This document shows, piece by piece, positions 1-11,309 of a DNA stretch of 64,000 bases. Each line of letters opens with the position of its first letter. Position 1 is the first letter of the stretch. Position numbers and translations under genes: made by a program. Origin of the DNA: Polytrichum commune (taxonomy: Eukaryota; Streptophyta; Polytrichopsida; Polytrichales; Polytrichaceae); contig OX485807.1 of the NCBI GenBank assembly GCA_950295325.1, positions 12,799,001 to 12,863,000 on the forward strand, given 5' to 3'. The notes beneath the pieces were generated by a model. It ran no database searches. It saw nothing but the letters and a program-made list of their open reading frames with translations, and was not told where the DNA came from.

Positions 1-59
1 TTAGGTAATGTCTGTCAAGCTCGGTTTGTCAAGATGTATATATTAATCTAGACTATATT

Positions 60-330
60 GTAGTAAGTCACACCACAGTACTCTTGCCATGCTCCCCGCC
101 CTTGGGGTAGGACCTTTGATAACAAGTCGCGCACATAGCAAGGGTATAATCCTTTGCAAGCTGGTAAACTACATGATGGGTTGTTAGTCGCTAGAAATCA
201 TGAGAGTGCTTAAACCAACAATTTGGCTGATTTTATAAGCGAGGGTGAAAATAACCTAGGATATGGAAGCACACTGTCATAGAGAAGTAAAGAAACAATT
301 TCATCACAGCATGAATATAGTACGCAACTT
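60..330 (+). repeat. Diverged copy of the 6130-6320 sequence
   Basis: This stretch shares an ordered set of words with about 6130-6320, inside intron 1 of the RPA70N-like gene: a run like ACAACAAGTCGCGCACA, then a run ending GGTAAACTAC, then GGCTGATTTTATA against GGCTCATTTTATG. No open frame is shared. It may be an old duplicate of that intron region or a dispersed repeat. Confidence 0.45.
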
Positions 331-1678
331 TTTTCATGTACAGTATTGTATTTAGTGTTACTTACTACTTGGAGTTACACAATGTTATGTCTTTTTATTG
401 TTCCGGTAAATTTTACCAAATAAAGTAGTTTTTGTTCTATAATGTCCAGACAACCAATTTCATTTTTGTTGGAAAAATATGAGATATATAGATAGTTATA
501 ACATTATGTAATTCTAGATAGTCAGTGACAATAAAAAAAATATCTAGTGTATTTTCTCAATGTTGTCTTATATAGGCCACTGGGTAGCTACAAAGCAAGT
601 TTATTATAGTGTTATTTTGTCCCTTCCTAGCCATTTCCATCCTATTCTACCCTATAGAGGGGGGTTGCTATTTCATGAGCATTCTCATGTCAGAGTGTAC
701 AGTCACAATTTTCATAGGTCTCTGATATAGGTACATAAGCGTTGCTAGTGTATTGGGCAAGGCTACCCTTAAAATAAAGTACTAGGACGTCCAATTGGAG
801 CATTGTGAAAAGATAATCAGTAATATAATGATAAGTTTTATTACCTTGCTCTGGTTGTTCTAGAATGCAAATTGTTTTTAAAGTGTTCCACTAGCCAAAT
901 GATTAATTTTAATTTTAAAGCTTGGCTACTCGTATTTTCAATTAGTTGCATGCATAACTAATATATTTTTGGGAACATGATTCCTTGTGAAACCAAATTA
1001 TGCACTACCCCAGAGAGTATATTGAGAAGTTGCACAAAATCTCATCCTCTTAGAAGTTCTTCAATAACTGGAATAGTTAAGCTAGCCCTGTAGAATTGAG
1101 CAATTTGTTTGTCAACTTTGGCTCCCATTACAAATTAATTGCACCTAACATTTGTAAATATTCTTTAGTACTTGCTTTAATAACTTGAGAAAAAAATTCA
1201 CGACTTATAAGGAATCAAAAACCAAATTTGGTTGGAAGGTAAAGAAAATTTCATATTTTGGAGGTCCATGCACTATTTTGAGCCCACAATAAACTAGACT
1301 TAAACTCTTAGGTCTTTTAGATTTCACCAATTCATTAAAATAAGATGCAACCACCAACATTTGCACTCAGTTCATAAATTGGTATGTAGAGTATTTGCAA
1401 ACTGCCTTTAAATCTATATACTTTTTGACTCCTACTCTAAAGTTCCAATGCACAAAGCGAATATGGATTGGTAATCCTAATTCCACGAATAGGCGTCTGG
1501 TGTTTTCTAGCCATGGTAGAAGACTGTAGTCACGAGAAGGTGGACCAATCGAAATTTGATAATTTAAATCAAGTACAATTTTGAAATTAAATAATAATTT
1601 AAAATTATGGCCATGTTCTCACATTGGTTGATGAAGAACGTATTTAATATTCAATTAGACCTACTGGTATCGTTTAAA
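331..1678. other. Intergenic, no gene seen
   Basis: AT-rich sequence without a credible coding frame or RNA gene. The 335-375 part (ATTTAGTGTTACTTAC) resembles an end of the small R7 element found intact at 51640. Confidence 0.5.
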
Positions 1679-2220
1679 GATTGAGGGCTTGAGGTCTACA
1701 CGAGTATTTCATAGTAATAGTCTTGAATGACAAAGCTCATATAAATGTAGAGGAGAAAATTTCATCAATATTGGAAAAAATAAAAACTAGAATAGGAGTT
1801 CATTTGCATTTTGTATGTAGTTCTGGAGATTGAGGGCTTGTGGTGGGCACTAGTATTGCATAGATAGCGGGGAATGACAAATCTCATAAAATTGTAATAG
1901 AAAAATTCCATTAATATTGGAATTAAAAAAAATTTGTGTTTGTTTCTACTATGTATGAATTTTGGAGATTGAGGTTGAGGTCAGTCCCAATCTTGTGTTG
2001 TACTAGTGCTGAATGATAAATCATATATGAATGTAGAGGAGAAAATTTCATCAATATTATAATGATTTTTTTGAAAGAGGAATTCTTTTGCACTTTGTAT
2101 GAAAATATGGAGGGCTTGTGGTCAACACTAGTACTACATAGTACTCTTGCTGAATGACAAAGCTCATATAAATGTAGAGGAGATCATTTCATCAATATTA
2201 ATTTTTTTAAATAAAAAATG
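1679..2220 (+). repeat. Tandem repeat, four diverged units of about 110-150 bp
   Basis: Units begin near 1679, 1829, 1967 and 2111. Each opens with GATTGAGGGCTTG or a variant, then an ACTAGTA-like run, then GAATGACAAAGCTCATATAA, then GTAGAGGAGAAAATTTCATC. The units differ by many substitutions and indels, so the array is old. The last unit is shortened. Confidence 0.75.
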
Positions 2221-2699
2221 TTATTTAAGTATATTTGAATAAACCGCTTGTCCAAAATAATAAGGAATGTGCATTTCAATGGGCAAAAACATCAGACGAC
2301 AACCACAAAAAGCAAGAAGATAACAACCATAACTTCAAGTGCTTGTATTCCATGGTCGCCAACCATCATATTTGTGTATGTTTGTGATCTAGTGTATATA
2401 ATATTGACGGTTGGATTTGTCCAAAATTCATGCATAAATTCATATATACTTAAATCCTAGTTCAGTGCCTTGCATGTGACCGTATTAATATATAGTACTA
2501 GGGTTTAGCTCCTAAGCTCACAAGGCTACCTCACTCCTTGGAACATTTGTGTGAGCCAAGTAGCAAATATTTGAAAGTAATCACGAATATTCTTGTTATC
2601 ATTAACAATTAAGTAAGATGATTTCTAATGCTTTGTCAATGGATTTGTTACATAACTTAAGTGGTAGCTTGGATTTAATCAACATATGAGAGCAAACAC

Positions 2700-3330
2700 G
2701 GTGAAGTATATGGAAAAAATGCTCCAATATACTAAAACCATAATTTTTTTGGTCAAACATGTAAAAATTAGTAGCAAAATGTTGTCTAAATTGGATTTTT
2801 TTTGTTTCCCTCTATTTTTGTATTAGGTACTCAAATATAGAAAATCAAAATGAGATCTTCAAAACTTATCATTAAAAGTACTACTCAAAAGGTAATGGCT
2901 AAATCTAGTTTTGGATGTAGATGTCATGACCTTAAATATTTTGAAGTTGGAATATTTTGAAGTAAATAGCTTCCCTATTACTTGAATTCATTATAGACTT
3001 GAGGGCAACATTACAATTTTTTTTTAGAAATACATCAATTTAATATGATTTAATCATGTTTTAAACAAAATTTAGACAATTACGTGTTCAATATATCTAC
3101 TTGCACACTTGCACCGTCTTCTCAAATATGTAGACTTTTCTTAAATTTATTTTTTTCAGCATAAATTGTTGGGCTTTGTAAATCAATATGTTTTTGAAAT
3201 GTTTATGATTATTTCCTTCACAAAACTCAAAGTTAGTATACAGTTTTGAATCACTTTCACTTAACCCTATGCATGATAATAGAAATGTGTACTTGGCTGT
3301 ACTTGCACACATATGCATGTCCTTAAGATA
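2700..3330 (+). repeat. Dispersed repeat R2, copy 1
   Basis: The run AGTAGCAAAATGTTGTCTAA and later ATCTTCAAAACTTATCA followed by GGATGTAGATGTCATGA recur in the same order at about 13240-13480 and 57720-58000. The shared part with the third copy reaches the TTGAATTCATTATAGACTTG segment. No coding capacity is seen and the family is not recognised. Confidence 0.6.
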
Positions 3331-3339
3331 TAAAAACTT

Positions 3340-4300
3340 GTGTCGTTCTTGATGGAAAGTTTGGTAGCGCTTAAATTAGTCACACAACTTTTTTGTTATT
3401 GAGGAAGAATTTAGTAACATTGGTTTTAACGTTTTGGTAACAAACTTTTGACATGATTCAAGTGGTATTTTGGACTTAGCTGGGATATGCATGTCCTTAG
3501 GATATATAAGCTTGTGTTGTTCTTGGTGGAAGCTCATTGTGAAGATTGCGAGGGTGGCAAGGGTGGTGAGGGAGCCAGGTAATTCTTTCCGCAATTTTCT
3601 TTGATATTCTAGCATCTGTTTATTGGTGAAAGTTTGTTTGTAAAGGGGCTATGTCACTACTCGTGTGCTTCTCATCATTTCGAACTTACTTACAATGTAT
3701 CTCAGACACTATTAACTTAGTAAGCTAGAGTAAAAACCATGAAATAATATCTGCCTTGTTTTGGAAGCTGCAATTGCTTTAAAGCAAACAAAAGTCCTGA
3801 TATCATCTCATGGCACGAACTTTTTGTGGAGTTGGAAGCGTCGACAATAGGGTATATATCTCCTTGCTTTTGTCAAATTAGCAAAAGAATTCTATAGTTA
3901 AATGATTTGTATGTCATAAGCTATTTTCATCTCAATACGGAATATCACATTGATTGTGTAATAACCTCTGACTTTTGAGTGACAACTACAACCACAATTG
4001 ATTCTTTCTATTGATTCCTTAACTGCACAGAAACCTCATCATGCATGTACTTGTGAAAACCTCATCATTGAGTAGGTGTGCACAAAACTAGTTGAATGTT
4101 AGTGTTCACACCTACCGTGTGAAAGTAAAAAATGTATTAACAAATTTTGCAATTATAAAATGATACAAGGTTCAATAAGTGAAGTTCTATATATTAAAAT
4201 GCTATAAAGAGCCTACTTCCAAGGTAATTGAGCAAGAATAATGAATTGGCTTGCAGTCCCAACAAAGCATGGTGAATAGTTTGTAAGATTTATGTTAGAG
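3340..4300. other. Intergenic, no gene seen
   Basis: The only open frames are short and unlike any protein I know. A direct repeat of the words GCATGTCCTTAAGATATA / GCATGTCCTTAGGATATA (about 3315 and 3488) suggests a small local duplication. Confidence 0.4.
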
Positions 4301-4309
4301 TGTGCTACG

Positions 4310-4800
4310 ATAGATTTCAAAAGGTTTCATTAGAATTGAACAACTTCTATCATGGTATCAAATCTTGTCTACTTATTATCTCTAAGTTTATCTTTACACA
4401 CTCATCATGTGTCTTGGAACTTGACACTTGATGAGCTAATTACAAACTAACTTGATTTTAAATACATTATACTGTCACCAAGAGTCCTTATTTGACACTT
4501 TAACCAATCATTCATAACAAAGAAATAGGGATAGATTTGTCTCGTCCTTGAAACCATGCTTACATTATGTTTTTTTCATATTTGGTACTTGCCTCTCTCA
4601 TGTAAGTGCTTCTAAATCTCCTTCATGGAGATCAATTCCATCTAACTATGACACCTCTGTCATTGATTCACAACCTCAGGACCTTCGGGAACCCTAGGAC
4701 CCTTTTTTGAATTTGTTCTCTCCAGCTCAATGAAAGAGCACCCCCTCGGTAATAGGACAGCATACCTTACCACTTCAAATACGGGTGTTCAATTAAGGAT
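4310..4800 (+). repeat. Dispersed repeat R1, copy 1 (possible retroelement piece)
   Basis: About 450 bp is shared in order with 39307-39790 (same strand) and 55690-56062 (opposite strand). Shared words include CTCATCATGTGTCTTGGAAC, GATGAGCTAATTACA, CATAACAAAG and CCCCTCGGTA. The run TGGTATCAAATC near the start resembles the initiator-tRNA primer site that follows a Copia LTR, so it could be a retroelement leader. No coding region is attached. Confidence 0.6.
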
Positions 4801-5080
4801 CGACCGCATAAGGCCCGAATACCGTGCTTGAATCACTTACTCCCAGAATGTTTTTTTCCAATCACTGGTCACCATACATGTAGCCGTCTCACTTTCAAAA
4901 ACTGACAACGTTGGACAATAGCGAACCTCAGATTATACACTACACTAAAACTTGAAACTGTTTTTTCAAAATTGGTCATCGATGGACTGAATTCACATTG
5001 TTCAGGCTGTTCCGAATCTTTCATGATGTGGAATCGACCGCGACGGCATTTTGTAAAACGGTTCATAGTGTCAATAGTCA

Positions 5081-7218
5081 TCAATCCTCGGGGACCACTT
5101 CCCATTCCTGGTCGTCTGGATCCATCCATTCCCACAATTCCTCTGCCCAGTCTTCCTCCATCCATGCATTCTCCCCATCTTCACCTCCAAGCATAAAAAT
5201 ATACTTCAAGCCCTCCCCAATGAGAATGAAGTCGGCCTCCACAACTCTCAAATCAAGAATCTTGATCATCCTACAAAATTCCGGAGCACACAGGATAGGT
5301 TGTCAAAGGTTGAGGTTATATGGATAGTTGTGTGTACATTCAAGAGAGGATGGGTTAGAAACTGATTCTCAGGTGAGGCAATGACATTGAACGTCAAATG
5401 GTAGTCAGTACTTTCAGAGTAGTTACATAGGTGCAGATTGTCAGGCACAAAAAGGTGTGAACGGAAAACCGGGATGTGTACTTGAGCATATTGTCAGTTG
5501 CAGCTTCTTGCAGATGGAGACCACAGAATGGTAAGGGGAAGCTTTTGATCTCCACTCTTATTTTTTTAGCCTTATTTTGATGTCAAAATAAAAACTACAA
5601 AATCGTAAGCGTATCTTATGTAGCTTAATTGTCGGAAATTAGGATGATCCACAAATTACTAAAATGCAGTACTGGAAGCATGAAACGCTCTAAACACAAA
5701 GCCATATCGGTGAATTCCACACACCTTTTCAAAGGATGATAAATGTGTGCGTGTAATTCGTATTTTCTCATCAGAATCACCGTGCCCTTCTTGACCATTG
5801 AGTTCTTGACCTTCTCCGTCAGTTCAACCGGAAATATGGCGTGTTGGAGCTCTTTCCCGTCAGTAAGGAGGCAACGGAATTGCTCTGTATTAGTGAACAC
5901 TGAACGAATTGTCCATATGTCATATATCTGTTGATAGGAAACGCACATAATCAGCACGACCGTATCCTGGAACGGAATTGTTGAAGTTATGAATTATCGA
6001 AGAGGTAGGGAAATTTACTGGCTGCCAGCATTTCAAAACAGGTTTGCCATGATATAATATTATTCTGAACTACACTGCAGTAGGTAATGACATGCGCACG
6101 CGTAGTTCAAGCTTATATGAAGTTCATGCCATTGGCGCATGACCATTGACAACAAGTCACGCACAGTGCAAGCGCTGTATCCCTTGCAACGTGGTAAACT
6201 ACGTCACGAGGCCGTCTGTTGTAAGAAACTACGAGTCGGCATATAATCAATTCAGTTACTGGCGATGATGAAGTTTTTGCAGTGGAAAAGAACCAAATGG
6301 CTCATTTTATGTATAGCCACGATGAGCTACGTAATGAACATGGGCTTTGAAGAGACATGTACATATATCTATACATCCCATTGAGGAAAAATACACATAA
6401 TGATGATCCCTTGCAACTGGAACTCATTCATAGGAAGCTCGCAGTATAATAAATTCTTAACAGATTTACGATATTATACCACGTTACGAACATCTGCAGT
6501 AAAGTCCTTACTAGAGCATATAGTTCTCATAAATTTCGCACTGTAGTTCGTTAGGTGCGTCTATAACGACTATTTCTCCAATATAGAGAAACTGCACACC
6601 ATGATATAACCTGCTTGTAAAGTAAACTAGTGGTTTAGGAACCTTATTCTAGAAGCTCTGGACAGAGTTCCTACGTTAAATTCATGATCAGTTTCAGGAT
6701 GCTTGGCTTTGCAGCCACATAATTCCCTGTATTGGAGCGGAACTTGAGGCGCGTCCATGAGGTTTTATTTCCAATTCAGGCAAACTGCAGACCATGATAC
6801 CTTCTTAGAACTTGTGCTAATTCTCTAGGGAGCTCAATCCAGAAATTCTAGACAGAGTTGGGATCATACACCATCTTGGAATTATCAGTTTTAGGATGAT
6901 TCCCTCAGGAACATTACTCCCTGCAGTTGAGCGGTACTCGAGGCCGTTCAATAAAGTCTCCGCGCTGTAAAATTTCGCAGATGCGATAAATGAGTGCACA
7001 AGAATTAAGGAACATATACACGCACTTCGACGTGCATAACTTACTCGATCACTTCGAACAACCAAAAAAGAAATAAACCTCCAGACCTGAACGACTGGGG
7101 GAGAGAACTCGTCCGGGTCAAAGATTGGCCAGATGATGCAAGACAGTGGATCTATCATGTTTCTGATTATCTGCTCCTTCTCCTTCTCTTCCTCCTTGCT
7201 CACTACTGGCAAGCCCAT
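5081..7218 (-). CDS. RPA70N-like OB-fold protein, 3 exons, 187 aa
   Basis: Three exons join in frame: 7218-7087 (44 codons, start ATG in an ACCATGG context, donor CAG/GTCTGG), 5966-5725 (acceptor TTCCAG, donor AAAAG/GTGTGT, phase 2) and 5270-5081 (acceptor TTTTGTAG, stop TGA). The product resembles the N-terminal OB domain of the replication protein A large subunit. Residues 73-84 (QFRCLLTDGKEL) match the strand pair of that domain, 102-114 (VKKGTVILMRKYE) match its lysine- and glycine-containing turn, and 126-136 (MIKILDLRVVE) match its last strand. It then ends in an acidic tail rich in E, D and W (residues 145-187). RPA1 itself is over 600 aa with three more DNA-binding folds, none of which is present here. 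In RPA this domain binds checkpoint and repair proteins; a role in DNA metabolism is inferred only. Exon joins are predicted by eye; a pseudogene cannot be excluded. Confidence 0.6.
6590..6960. repeat. Diverged tandem duplication in intron 1 of the OB-fold gene
   Basis: Two units of about 190 bp start near 6595 and 6783. Both run through GCA(C/G)ACCATGATA, then GACAGAGTT, then ATCAGTTT(C/T)AGGATG, then TGGAGCGG or TGAGCGG and CGAGGC. A fainter third unit may begin near 6045. Confidence 0.6.
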
Positions 7219-7646
7219 GGTCGTGTATCCAACTCGTACGTACTGGCGTTCGCAACTGGTCTGCGAGTTCTTCGATCTGAATATCTGCAGCGTCGCCCAA
7301 CCGGCTCTTGAATGGGAGCCTGAGTGGCGCCCTGACAGAATTTGAATTTCGAAGGTTCCCGAAGGATCCAGGTCTCATCTACCCAACACGTGATGATGGA
7401 TGGATGAATATCATCCAGGTTCTGATATTGGTTTCGTTCTTCAAAATGTGCATGTTAATGCTAGCTGTCTATTGGAGTATGTTGTTGTTTGCTGTTTGTT
7501 GTTGCACTTATAATTTTTTGCCTCCGAAAAAATGAAAACACGGTGCAGGATTGAGATGCGAAAATTTCAGGATGTCAAAGTAAAGGTTCTCATTCTCTTT
7601 ACGGTAAGTGAGTCTTCAACAAACATTACGAAACATGCAACTACAT

Positions 7647-7677
7647 TGTATATATATATATATAGAGAGAGAGAGAT
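7647..7677. repeat. TA/GA microsatellite
   Basis: A TATATATA run passes directly into GAGAGAGAGA. Confidence 0.85.
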
Positions 7678-8049
7678 GTGAAACTATTTATTGTTTATAG
7701 AGGCATATGGTATTTTATATCATTGTGGTAACTTTTCTAGTGACACTTCTTATTAATAAGTTCTTAACATTTGTCATCCCAAGTGGAATTAATGTCTCCA
7801 AACTCAACAACAATGGTCGATTTAGTTGAGCACACATTCCATACACCGTAGTTAGTTGCTCCCTCCAATTTGTTGCTTCCCGACATTGTAAAGCTTCCCT
7901 CTCCTACCATTCTCACCAACTTTGTTTGTGTGTGCAGGAAGGAGTGCTATACTCCAAAACTTCCTTCAATCTAGACTTCTTTTTTCTTTTCTTCTTTCAT
8001 GCAATCTAGGAGTATAATTTTATTGCGTTCCTATTCAATATGTCTAACC

Positions 8050-8870
8050 CAAAAAATAACTACTCTTCTTATGTGCTAGGATCTACGTCGATCTGATTGA
8101 AGTTTCTTAGGTGTTGTTGATGTCTTCAACAACCTTCTAGCAACTAGTCTTGGAAATGTGTGGGTGATTCTCGAATGGAGAGGTTTTGAATCTAACGTCA
8201 CAATGCCCCGAGCGATTCGAATGTCAAACTTCTCCTAGTCGGCTTTGATTACTTGACAGCACCCAAGCAGCCCGGAGTTTGCAACTCTCCAACCTCTTCA
8301 CAGTTCAGAGCACCCTAGCGTCTTCAATTTCACAGCACCTCAACAATAGAATCTGAAATGTTGTTGTCACTTAACCAACACCACTCACGCCACACCTAAG
8401 GGACAGACTTCTGACTCTGATGCCATGTAGAAAACTCACTTAGACAATGTTGTCATGAGAGCAACTATATTGAACTGAGGTCCAAGGACCAATACATTTG
8501 AATATATGCATTTTGAGTAGAATACATGTATCTAAATTACTGGTATGTACATTGGTATTAGAGTGAAAGTAGGTGCTCACTGGATCAGAGAGCTTCTAGA
8601 TACTTTATCTACTACCACTTGCCTACAATGTAGGAAAACCTTTTGCATAATACTAAAGTTACTCAACATAGTAACTCTCCAGGGTAATTGAGTATAAAAG
8701 AGCTGATAATGATGTATGTTTGTTTCAACAAAATGATGTTAGGTTTACATTTAGTGTTGGTGACACTACACGGGTGGTTTACAATGAGTATTGAGCAAGA
8801 CAAAGAGGAATTGGTGACACTGAATACAACATTTAGTGTAGTAGCAAAACACATGTGATTATCGATCGTA
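8050..8870 (-). mobile_element. Possible LTR retrotransposon remnant
   Basis: On the minus strand, TTTTCTACA is followed at once by TGGCATCAGAGTC (about 8418-8437). This is the usual arrangement of an LTR end followed by a primer site complementary to initiator tRNA-Met (consensus TGGTATCAGAG). The LTR would lie at 8428-8870 and an untranslated leader at 8050-8427. No gag or pol frame, partner LTR or target duplication is visible. The call rests on this one junction. Confidence 0.3.
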
Positions 8871-8879
8871 ACATGAATA

Positions 8880-10200
8880 ATTACTGTGAAAATCAGGATC
8901 CACAGAGCAGCCGGTTGGATGCATGTCCTTGAAGGTCACAGTGTCTTCATTCATTGTCACGAAGTGCAATCAAGAATTTAAAGATCATTATCAACACGCA
9001 AGAGCATCAAAATTTCCTCATTCCCTCTTCGACCTAAAATACTAAATGATCGAAGCGTCCGGCTCCATGCGAGCTGGATATGGATTCCATATTTATTATG
9101 CTATTGGTACTAATTATGTTGACCATTTTTGCACAAGGTCTTACAAAACCAACCAATTGGTTTGTGCTTCGATCATCCCTGTTTGGAAAACATCCAGTGG
9201 AACGCCTCGATGAATTGATCATTATTGATTCGGAGACAAGATTTCACTAAGAATTACAAGCGGATTGGTGCGCACAGCTACAGGTGCACCCTACATCATA
9301 ACTTCGTGTAATTCAGAATTCAGAGAGCACTGGGCAGCATGTTGATTGTTTGTCCACAATTTGCATGAGAGGTTTCATTTGTATGGATCAACAACACGCA
9401 AGAGCATCAATTTTTTCTCTCTCCTCCAATCTACAACATCTCCTCCCGTGTTGATTAAGGTGATGTCCACTAAGCAACCACACCAATCTAATGTTACCCA
9501 AGTTTATGGGAGTTCGATATACACCTACAATCATTCAGTTAGGTGGAGCACAAATAAAGTTCAGACTTGGACGTTACCAAGCACTGGAATGTGATGATTG
9601 TTACGACATCAGCCAAGAGTGCAGATGCAAATCGAGATTCATTTGCAAATCCAAAATTATGGTCTAATTTTTAAGTAATACGTGAAAATGGACCAAACAT
9701 GCACTTGCAGAGTGATGAGATTAGATCTTCATCTCCGACCTCCTTTGTACCAATCTGAAAAGCAAGGGCGAACCAGAGAGACCATAATCATTTATAGTGT
9801 AACATAAGATGATGTTTATCTATGAAGGTTGGCTAAACTGGGATATGCAGGTTTAAATCTAAATGAAGAGAAAAAAACTCACGAACATGAGTTGTGAAGG
9901 TACATTAGAAGATACACCTGTGAAGTCAACTTTAAAGTTTTACAACAGAAACAGCTTGGGAACAGCTTCATCATGTTTAGAGATAATGAATCGTGACAAC
10001 CATGATGATCTCATGTTTTCTTCATGAGCTGATTCAAACATAAGGTGTTTTTTTTGTTGTTCTTTATGCTTCAATCAGGGACTCATCTATCTTCTTTATT
10101 GCTTCATAATCTAGATGAGTCAAGACATGAACGGTTAATTTGTTATCTAGGTAATTTAGAGTCTGCACCGATCGACTGTCACCAAGGACCTGAGCCTTTA
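8880..10200. other. Intergenic, no firm gene
   Basis: Two stretches, about 8900-9010 and 9310-9430, share AACACGCAAGAGCATCAA and nearby words and may be a local duplication. No convincing exon is seen. Confidence 0.4.
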
Positions 10201-10214
10201 GCCAGATTAATTAC

Positions 10215-10323
10215 CTGGATGTGTAATATAAAGACTTGCGTGAGCTCCCGAAGCCCACCGCGGTTGCGCTTGTTTCGCCACAATAACCATCAATACCATT
10301 AAAATGAAACCTCTAGTCGTCAT
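10215..10323 (-). CDS. Possible first exon of a secreted protein
   Basis: From an ATG at 10323 the frame gives a basic start, a hydrophobic run (GFILMVLMVIVA) and small residues before A-G-A, as in a signal peptide. A donor-like CCAG/GTAATT closes it at 10215. An alternative ATG lies in frame at 10392. No downstream exon was recognised, so this may be chance. Confidence 0.18.
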
Positions 10324-10557
10324 CTTGACAGTTCGTAGCTCTTTGTTTTCTGAACAGAAACAAATCCAAGCAAATGGTTCACCTGTCAGCAACCACTTTG
10401 GCGTGACAGAAAATTATGAAAAGCAAGAGTACGTATTAAAGCAGCGATGACTCTTCTTTCACAACACCTTCTCTGATGACAATTCGTGAACTCTAGACAT
10501 TCTCACCTGCACTAAAAGATTATACGCATAGAAAGTACACTACCTACGTTTGCAAAG

Positions 10558-11010
10558 CGAGAATGCAAGGAGAAAGGTGAGGAAGACTACACAGAATGCG
10601 AAGGAGAGCAACAACCTGGAGTGCAAAGTGTGAGGAAGCAAAGAATGGGAGTGACATGGAGAACGGCAGCAGCCTTGCTTTTAATACTGCAAGGAAAGGC
10701 TTCATCCACCGAGGCTCTGGGATTTGCATCCTGTTGAGCAGACATTGGCCAGGGCACCACTTGTGCAACCCTACCGCGACAGGCAAAAGAGTGACGTCGA
10801 CAATGTCTTCTCAACTAGATGCAAATCTAGCCTCTGCAGTTGAATCTCGAATTTCCTCGATGGGTGAAGCTTTATCCTCTATTCAAGACAGGGTGCGGTC
10901 ATCCGTGATGTCACTGGTATTCTGTGCTCCCTTGCACTCCAGCTTGCTTTGCTTTGCAATTTGGGTACTCTTGCTAACCTTTCTTCTATGCATTCTCCCT
11001 TTGCAAAATT
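10558..11010. repeat. Imperfect inverted repeat, arms about 200 bp
   Basis: The left arm (10558-10790) and the reverse complement of the right arm (10800-11010) share GAGAATGCA, AGAAAGGT, CTGGAGTGCAA, AGTGACAT, ATTTGCATC, GTTGAG and AGACATTG in the same order. The centre lies near the palindromic GTCGAC at 10797. This could be a foldback element or a head-to-head local duplication. The overlapping open frames on both strands look like by-products of the repeat. Confidence 0.5.
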
Positions 11011-11017
11011 GGGTAGT

Positions 11018-11299
11018 TTACTTGTTATTCGCATCCAGTGCAGATGAGTACGACTTAAGTTTAGAGATCATATCATCAGAGAAGGTCTTGTGAAAGAAAA
11101 GCTTTAGATCTGGAAACACACCTTGACGAGAGAATTCTACTTTTTCGCTTCCAGCTTCGAAATTGCTAGGTGAATGCTCCAGAAGAATTTGTGTTCCCAA
11201 TTGTTTGTAGGGCTCTAGTGGATTCAGACCAGGCCATGTAGGCCATAGTTTTTTCCTACTTTCATTCAAAATATCCATTATCCTATCCTTGTCGTACAA
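11018..11299 (-). CDS. Unrecognised 93-aa open frame or exon
   Basis: The frame has a composition closer to protein than most short frames here: charged, with PTWPGLNPLEPYKQLGTQ and later FPDLKLFFHKTFSDDM, and few rare residues. I do not recognise a family. It begins beside the inverted repeat and has no clear neighbouring exon. It could be an isolated exon, part of a decayed gene or chance. Confidence 0.25.
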   Translation of the reverse strand: MYDKDRIMDILNESRKKLWPTWPGLNPLEPYKQLGTQILLEHSPSNFEAGSEKVEFSRQGVFPDLKLFFHKTFSDDMISKLKSYSSALDANNK

Positions 11300-11309
11300 T
11301 ATGACTCTT

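Noticed and set aside
6817-7218. Reading the whole 133-codon frame as the protein
   Set aside because: Only its first 44 codons are kept as exon 1. Beyond the CAG/GTCTGG donor the composition changes, and splicing there gives a recognisable OB fold.
10596-11093. 165-codon plus-strand frame
   Set aside because: It spans both arms of an inverted repeat and overlaps minus-strand frames of similar length. The translation shows no domain.
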